A DNA stretch of 9,853 bases, taken from assembly GCA_937928295.1 (NCBI GenBank), contig CALEYY010000315.1, forward strand, positions 1 through 9,853, written 5' to 3'. Both the position numbers and the translations under genes were made by a program. Numbering within the stretch: position 1 is the stretch's first letter; every line of letters starts with the position of its first letter. This document shows, piece after piece, positions 5,905-9,853 of this stretch. The DNA is from an uncultured Moraxellaceae bacterium (lineage in GTDB: Bacteria; Pseudomonadota; Gammaproteobacteria; Pseudomonadales; Moraxellaceae). The notes under the pieces are model-generated. The model had not been told where the DNA came from. It made no database searches and worked only from the letters and a program-made list of their open reading frames with translations.

Positions 5905-7302
5905 ATGAGCAGCGGTCGTATTGTCCAGATCATCGGCGCCGTCATCGACGTCGAATTCCCGCGCGATAGCGTGCCCAGAGTCTATGACGCGCTGAAAGTT
6001 GACGCGACATCGACCACCCTCGAAGTCCAGCAGCAGCTGGGCGACGGCGTCGTTCGCACGATCGCCATGGGTTCGACTGACGGCCTGCGTCGCGGTCTGA
6101 CGGTTGCCAACTCCGGCGGCCCGATTTCCGTGCCGGTCGGCAAGGGCACTCTCGGTCGCATCATGAACGTGCTCGGCCAGCCGGAAGATGAAGCCGGCCC
6201 GGTCGAAACCGAAGTGACCATGTCCATCCACCGCAAGGCACCGAGCTACGACGAACAGTCGGGCGGTACCGAGCTGCTGGAAGTCGGCATCAAGGTGATC
6301 GATTTGCTCTGCCCGTTCGCCAAGGGCGGCAAGGTCGGCCTGTTCGGCGGCGCCGGCGTGGGCAAGACCGTGAACATGATGGAGCTCATCAACAACATCG
6401 CCAAGGCGCACAGCGGTCTGTCCGTGTTCGCCGGCGTCGGTGAGCGTACCCGTGAAGGCAACGATTTCTATCACGAAATGAAGGATTCGGGCGTTCTCGA
6501 CAAGGTCGCGATGGTTTACGGCCAGATGAACGAGCCGCCCGGCAACCGTCTGCGCGTTGCACTGACCGGCCTGACCATGGCCGAGTACTTCCGTGACGAG
6601 AAAGATGAAGCCACCGGCAAGGGCCGTGACGTGCTGCTCTTCGTTGACAACATCTACCGCTACACGCTGGCCGGTACCGAAGTGTCCGCACTGCTCGGCC
6701 GTATGCCATCGGCCGTGGGCTACCAGCCGACGCTGGCTGAGGAAATGGGCGTTCTGCAAGAGCGTATCACCTCGACCAAGAATGGCTCGATCACCTCGAT
6801 CCAGGCCGTTTACGTGCCTGCCGATGACTTGACTGACCCGTCGCCGGCGTCCACGTTCGCTCACTTGGACGCCACCGTCGTTCTGTCGCGTGACATCGCG
6901 TCACTGGGTATCTACCCGGCCGTTGACCCGCTCGACTCGACCTCGCGTCAGCTCGATCCGCTGGTGGTTGGCGAAGAGCATTACGCCGTGGCCCGTGGCG
7001 TGCAAAATGTGTTGCAGCGCTACAAGGAACTGAAGGACATCATCGCGATTCTGGGCATGGACGAGCTGTCGGAAGAAGACAAGCTGGTTGTGTACCGTGC
7101 GCGTAAGATCCAGCGCTTCCTGTCGCAGCCGTTCCATGTGGCCGAAGTCTTCACCGGCTCGCCGGGCAAGTATGTCTCGCTCAAGGAAACCATCCGTGGC
7201 TTCAAGGGCATTCTGGCCGGTGAGTTTGACTCCCTGCCGGAGCAGGCGTTCTACATGGTTGGCGGCATCGAAGAAGCCATCGAAAAGGCGAAGAAGCTCT
7301 AA
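5905..7302 (+). CDS. atpD: F1Fo ATP synthase subunit beta
   Basis: Subunit beta, 465 residues, carries the three catalytic sites that make ATP from ADP and phosphate. The N-terminal barrel begins GRIVQIIGAVIDVEFP. Walker A is GGAGVGKT at 148-155 (catalytic lysine K154). The catalytic glutamate is E180 in GERTREGND, and Walker B ends in LLFVDN. The DELSEED lever that pushes on gamma is at 386-392, and the end EEAIEKAKKL is gammaproteobacterial. Relative to E. coli (460 aa) there is a seven-residue insertion, KDEATGK, at 233-239 after YFRDE; as I recall, Xanthomonas-type beta subunits have something similar. GAGAGGA at 5891-5897 is a strong ribosome site 7 nt before the start. A perfect 9-bp hairpin covers the stop. 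Confidence 0.98.
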   Translation: MSSGRIVQIIGAVIDVEFPRDSVPRVYDALKVDATSTTLEVQQQLGDGVVRTIAMGSTDGLRRGLTVANSGGPISVPVGKGTLGRIMNVLGQPEDEAGPVETEVTMSIHRKAPSYDEQSGGTELLEVGIKVIDLLCPFAKGGKVGLFGGAGVGKTVNMMELINNIAKAHSGLSVFAGVGERTREGNDFYHEMKDSGVLDKVAMVYGQMNEPPGNRLRVALTGLTMAEYFRDEKDEATGKGRDVLLFVDNIYRYTLAGTEVSALLGRMPSAVGYQPTLAEEMGVLQERITSTKNGSITSIQAVYVPADDLTDPSPASTFAHLDATVVLSRDIASLGIYPAVDPLDSTSRQLDPLVVGEEHYAVARGVQNVLQRYKELKDIIAILGMDELSEEDKLVVYRARKIQRFLSQPFHVAEVFTGSPGKYVSLKETIRGFKGILAGEFDSLPEQAFYMVGGIEEAIEKAKKL

Positions 7303-7310
7303 GCTTCTTC
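7290..7310 (+). other. Stem-loop spanning the atpD stop codon
   Basis: GAAGAAGCT at 7290-7298 pairs perfectly with AGCTTCTTC at 7302-7310 around a CTA loop; the TAA stop is at 7300-7302. The left arm encodes part of the conserved KAKKL end of beta, so the complementary right arm in non-coding DNA is the part that looks selected. The next bases, ACCTTCAGG, contain no T tract, so it is not a terminator. Confidence 0.65.
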
Positions 7311-7333
7311 ACCTTCAGGCTCAGGAGTAGAAC

Positions 7334-7762
7334 ATGGCGAACACGATTCACTGCGATATTGTCAGTGCCAAAGAATCGATCTACGCCGGCAGCGCCAAGA
7401 TGGTGGTGGCGCATGGTCAGCTCGGTGACATCGGTGTTACCCCCGGCCATGCTCCGTTACTGACGCTGCTGGCACCGGGCCCGGTGCGTGTGCTGCTGGA
7501 AGATGGCGAAGAGCTGATCTACTACGTCTCTGGTGGTGTGCTGGAAGTGCAGCCGTCCATCGTGACCATTCTGGCTGACACGGCTGTGCGTGCAGCGGAT
7601 GTGGATGAGGCTGCGGCCTTGGAAGCACGCCGCACGGCAGCGGAAGCGCTGACCAACCAGAAGGGTGAGATGGATACCTCCATTGCACTGGCTTCGTTGG
7701 CAGAGTCCGCAGCCCAGCTGCGTACCTTGCAGGCGATGAAAAATCGCGCGGGTCGCGGCTGA
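7334..7762 (+). CDS. atpC: F1Fo ATP synthase subunit epsilon
   Basis: Subunit epsilon, 142 residues, sits at the foot of the central stalk against gamma and the c-ring and can inhibit ATP hydrolysis. The N-terminal beta-sandwich (about 1-85) carries the family pattern CDIVSAKESIYAGSAKMVV, GDIGVTPGHAPLLTLLAPGPV and YYVSGGVLEVQPSIVTILADTAVRA. The C-terminal helical hairpin (about 90-138) is alanine-rich and ends LRTLQAMKNRAGRG. AGGAG at 7323-7327, 6 nt before ATG, sets the start. The length matches E. coli (139). It is the last gene of the operon: a terminator follows 38 bases after the stop. Confidence 0.96.
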   Translation: MANTIHCDIVSAKESIYAGSAKMVVAHGQLGDIGVTPGHAPLLTLLAPGPVRVLLEDGEELIYYVSGGVLEVQPSIVTILADTAVRAADVDEAAALEARRTAAEALTNQKGEMDTSIALASLAESAAQLRTLQAMKNRAGRG

Positions 7763-7771
7763 ATTAGCCGC
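7755..7771 (+). other. Stem-loop spanning the atpC stop codon
   Basis: GCGGCT at 7755-7760 pairs with AGCCGC at 7766-7771 across the loop GAATT; the TGA stop is at 7760-7762. It is 6 bp, perfect, and lies about 30 bp upstream of the true terminator. Its position matches those at atpG and atpD. Confidence 0.45.
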
Positions 7772-7800
7772 TGACGCAATGCGATAAGCCGTTGGTGATA

Positions 7801-7834
7801 AAAAGGGCAGCTCAGGCTGCCCTTTTGCATTTTT
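7801..7834 (+). terminator. Rho-independent terminator of the atp operon
   Basis: An 11-bp perfect stem (arms 7801-7811 and 7816-7826, core GGGCAGC/GCTGCCC) has a four-base TCAG loop. The right arm ends in TTTT, followed by GCA and TTTTT at 7830-7834. The AAAA on the left arm could let it work on the other strand too. It lies 38 bases after atpC and separates the operon from the CBS gene. Confidence 0.9.
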
Positions 7835-7854
7835 CATGTTACAAAAAGGCTAAT
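7825..7854 (+). promoter_or_regulatory. Possible weak promoter for the CBS gene
   Basis: TTGCAT at 7825-7830 and GCTAAT at 7849-7854 are 18 bp apart and could act as -35 and -10 boxes. Both match the consensus only partly (3 and 4 of 6). Some promoter is expected here, because a strong terminator lies just upstream and the CBS gene starts at 7880. The exact boxes are uncertain. Confidence 0.25.
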
Positions 7855-7879
7855 CAGCATTCGGGCACCAGGACGCATC

Positions 7880-8314
7880 ATGAAAACCGTCGCAGAACTT
7901 CTTCACAGCAAGGGCAGCTCACATATCTACACCATCGGCCCGGACCAAACCGTGCTGGAAGCGGTAGCGCTGATGGCTGAAAAAGGCATCGGTGCGTTAC
8001 TGGTCACCGAGGGAATGGACGTGGTCGGTATCATTACCGAGCGTGACTATGCCCGCAAAGTGGTTTTGCTGGAGCGTTCGTCGCAGGCGACGCCGGTATC
8101 CGACATCATGACCTCGGCTGTCATGTTCGTGCATCCCAGCCAAACCAACGCCGATTGCATGGCGCTGATGACCGAAAAGCGCATGCGCCATTTGCCCGTG
8201 ATGGACAACGGCAAGCTGCTCGGCCTCATCTCCATTGGTGACTTGGTGAAGGATGTGATCTCGGAACAGAAGGTCATCATCAATCAGCTTGAGCAGTACA
8301 TTCGCGGCGAATGA
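7880..8314 (+). CDS. Two-CBS-domain protein
   Basis: A stand-alone cytoplasmic protein of 144 residues made of a tandem CBS pair (Bateman module). CBS pairs usually bind adenine nucleotides such as AMP, ATP or S-adenosylmethionine and act as energy or ligand sensors. The first repeat covers about 10-65 (TIGPDQTVLEAVALMAEKGIG, VVGIITERDYARKVV). The second covers about 74-130 (DIMTSAVMFVHPSQTNADCM, RMRHLPVMDNGKLLGLISIGDLVKDVI). No catalytic or DNA-binding domain is attached. The SERDYARK/ISIGDLVK patterns are those of a common proteobacterial family of about 145 residues with no firmly assigned target. AGGA at 7870-7873 sets the start, 6 nt from ATG. It lies behind the atp terminator, so it is a separate transcript unless there is read-through. 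A link to the ATP synthase is only suggested by position. Confidence 0.88.
   Translation: MKTVAELLHSKGSSHIYTIGPDQTVLEAVALMAEKGIGALLVTEGMDVVGIITERDYARKVVLLERSSQATPVSDIMTSAVMFVHPSQTNADCMALMTEKRMRHLPVMDNGKLLGLISIGDLVKDVISEQKVIINQLEQYIRGE
8299..8313 (+). other. Stem-loop over the end of the CBS gene
   Basis: CATTCG at 8299-8304 pairs with CGAATG at 8308-8313 over a CGG loop. The right arm runs into the TGA stop at 8312-8314. There is no T tract, and I see no clear terminator before the next gene, so read-through into it is possible. Confidence 0.4.
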
Positions 8315-8390
8315 CGCGGCGGCTGTCTTATCTGTAATTAATCGCTGCGTGGCGTGTCTAACAAGTAGTCATTGTTAGGAGCACGCTCTC

Positions 8391-9853
8391 GTGCCGAAAT
8401 CTGTTCGTTTCTTGCTGCTCGCGCTTCTCGCTAATACATCTCCCACGTGGGCAGTAACACCGTTTCCGCAGCCAGCCTGGCAGGATTGGTCGCCGCAAGT
8501 GTTCGCCCAAGCTCGCGCCGAAAAGAAACTGGTGTTGCTCGACATGGCGGCGGTCTGGTGTCACTGGTGCCATGTCATGGACGAGAAAACTTACGCTGAT
8601 CCTGCGGTGCTTGCGGAACTGAAGCAGCATTATCGGGTGATACGCGTTGATCAGGATGCTCGCCCGGATCTGAGTAATCGCTACAAGGACTATGGCTGGC
8701 CGGCGACCATCCTGTTTGATGCGCAGGGCCGGGAGCTGGTCAAGCGTGCCGGCTATATCGAGCGCAGCGAGTTTCTGCCGTTGCTGCAGGCAACTTATAA
8801 GCGGCCTAAGCCTGAGGTCGAGGCGAAAATTCCGAAGCACCGGATTGGTTCGTCTTCTCAGTTGACGCCGGAGTTGCGCAACACTTTGCTGCGCAAGCAT
8901 CGTAACAGCATCGATACCTCACTCGGCGGCTTGCGTATCGCGATGAAGTTTCTTGATCGCGACAGTGTCGAGTACAGCCTAGCGCTGGCTGCGGCGGGCG
9001 ATGCCAGCCAACGCTCGGCTGCCATGCAGACACTCGATGCGGCGCTGAAATTGAAAGATCCTGTCTGGGGCGGATTTTATCAATACTCGACTCACGGCGA
9101 CTGGCAGCATCCTCATTTTGAGAAGTTGCTGGCCGTGCAGGCGGGCTATCTGCGGATTTATGCGCAGGCGTTTGCGCAGCTCGAAAAGCCGCAATATGCC
9201 GACGCGGCGCGCAGTACCGTGGCTTATTTACAGCGGTTTTTGAGCAGCCCTGAGGGTGCCATTTACGCCAGCCAAGACGCCGATCTGGTGCCGGGTCAGC
9301 ACAGCGAGGCCTATTTCGCCAGTACGGATGCTGAGCGCCGCCGCTTGGGCATCCCGCGTGTGGACAAGCACCTGTATGCGCGGGAGGCTGGGTTGGCGGC
9401 CGAGGCATTGGCGATCTGGGCGGGTGTGTCGGGTGATGCAGAAGCTGCTGCGATGGCGCACAAGGCAGTGAGCTGGGCCCAGGCGAATCGCCGTATCGGC
9501 AGTGGCGGTGGTTTTCGCCATGATGCCCAGGATGTGGCCGGGCCGTATCTTGCCGATAATGTGGCGATGGCGCGTGCCCAGCTAGCCTTGTACAAGCTCG
9601 AAGGCCGCCGCGAATGGTTGCAGGCTGCCATCGCCACGACCGACTTCATCAATGCCCAGTTTCGTCAGCCCAATGGCGGCTTCCGCAGTGCCAAGGCGCA
9701 GGACGACATTGCGCCGCCGCTGGCCGTTGTGGAGGAAAATATCGCGCTGGTGCGTCATGCTAATCTGCTCTCGCATTACACCGGCCTGCCGCGCTTCCGG
9801 GCCATGGCCGAGCATGGCATGCGCTATCTGGCCACACCGAGCGTGAGCGAGGG
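8391..9853 (+). CDS. Exported YyaL/DUF255-type thioredoxin-fold protein, 5' part
   Basis: The frame is open from GTG 8391 to the window end, 487 codons, with the 3' end outside. Residues about 1-21 look like a cleavable signal peptide (PKSVRFLLLALLANTSPTWA, cut before VTP), so the product is probably periplasmic. A thioredoxin-like domain follows (about 30-145), with the CxxC motif C57-H58-W59-C60 in VWCHWCHVM and a cis-proline candidate P104 in YGWPATILFD. CHWCHVM is the hallmark of the DUF255/YyaL (SPATA20-like) family. After it comes an alpha-helical region with the family motif WGGFYQYST...W.HPHFEKLL and YASQDADLVPG, as in the six-hairpin barrel of YyaL. GTG is required: the in-frame TAG at 8376-8378 rules out anything upstream, and AGGAG at 8377-8381 is 9 nt away. 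The next ATG would cut the signal peptide. The substrate is unknown; disulfide reduction is possible but unproven. Confidence 0.82.
   Translation, partial: MPKSVRFLLLALLANTSPTWAVTPFPQPAWQDWSPQVFAQARAEKKLVLLDMAAVWCHWCHVMDEKTYADPAVLAELKQHYRVIRVDQDARPDLSNRYKDYGWPATILFDAQGRELVKRAGYIERSEFLPLLQATYKRPKPEVEAKIPKHRIGSSSQLTPELRNTLLRKHRNSIDTSLGGLRIAMKFLDRDSVEYSLALAAAGDASQRSAAMQTLDAALKLKDPVWGGFYQYSTHGDWQHPHFEKLLAVQAGYLRIYAQAFAQLEKPQYADAARSTVAYLQRFLSSPEGAIYASQDADLVPGQHSEAYFASTDAERRRLGIPRVDKHLYAREAGLAAEALAIWAGVSGDAEAAAMAHKAVSWAQANRRIGSGGGFRHDAQDVAGPYLADNVAMARAQLALYKLEGRREWLQAAIATTDFINAQFRQPNGGFRSAKAQDDIAPPLAVVEENIALVRHANLLSHYTGLPRFRAMAEHGMRYLATPSVSE

Noticed and set aside
8314..8350. Possible long-loop stem between the CBS gene and the last gene
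   Set aside because: Seven pairs, including a G-U, around a 23-base loop with no T run could easily arise by chance.
8358..9521. Minus-strand open frames opposite the last gene
   Set aside because: The plus strand holds a continuous 487-codon frame with a signal peptide, a CxxC motif and YyaL family motifs, so the minus-strand frames are shadows.
1..9853. Hidden defence, CRISPR, mobile or other new multi-gene system
   Set aside because: I looked for direct repeats, terminal inverted repeats, transposase or integrase motifs and unusual gene clusters and saw none. Nearly all the DNA is accounted for by housekeeping genes.

Overview
The window carries a complete nine-gene F1Fo ATP synthase operon (atpI-B-E-F-H-A-G-D-C, about 702-7762), all on the + strand. 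It is flanked by the 3' end of a START-domain gene on the left, and by a small two-CBS-domain gene and the 5' part of an exported YyaL/DUF255-type thioredoxin-fold gene on the right. Every gene reads left to right. Coding is dense, no gene-free stretch exceeds about 160 bases, and I see no tRNA, rRNA, mobile element or CRISPR array.

The organism is most likely a gammaproteobacterium of moderately high GC. The gene order is the classic proteobacterial one. The a subunit (N-terminal YIKHHLTNLTYG block, C-terminal VPWAIFHILIITLQAF block), b subunit, gamma and beta read like gammaproteobacterial proteins. atpF starts with GTG, as in E. coli. The flanking genes are not the gidB-parA-parB and glmU neighbours known from Pseudomonas and enterics, so I would not name a genus.

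Layout: 2-538, START-domain protein (5' end outside the window). 539-701, intergenic, with a 12-bp perfect palindrome and a good sigma70-type promoter (TTGCCC, 18 bp, TATAAT) giving a leader of roughly 57 nt. 702-1963, atpI and atpB, overlapping or abutting. 2006-2801, atpE and atpF, separated by two tandem hairpins. 2820-4926, atpH and atpA. 4987-7762, atpG, atpD and atpC. 7801-7834, a strong intrinsic terminator that closes the operon. 7880-8314, CBS protein. 8391 to the window end, exported thioredoxin-fold/helical-barrel protein from a GTG start.

The atp genes encode the whole machine: the Fo motor a, b2, c-ring (AtpB, F, E), the F1 catalytic head alpha3-beta3 (AtpA, D), the rotor gamma-epsilon (AtpG, C), the stator link delta (AtpH) and the assembly helper AtpI. 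Catalytic and proton-path residues are intact.

The most unusual thing is not a protein. RNA stem-loops sit on or just after the stop codons of many genes (atpE, atpA, atpG, atpD, atpC and the CBS gene), and only the last atp one is followed by a real terminator. I found no convincing new defence, mobile or biosynthetic system.
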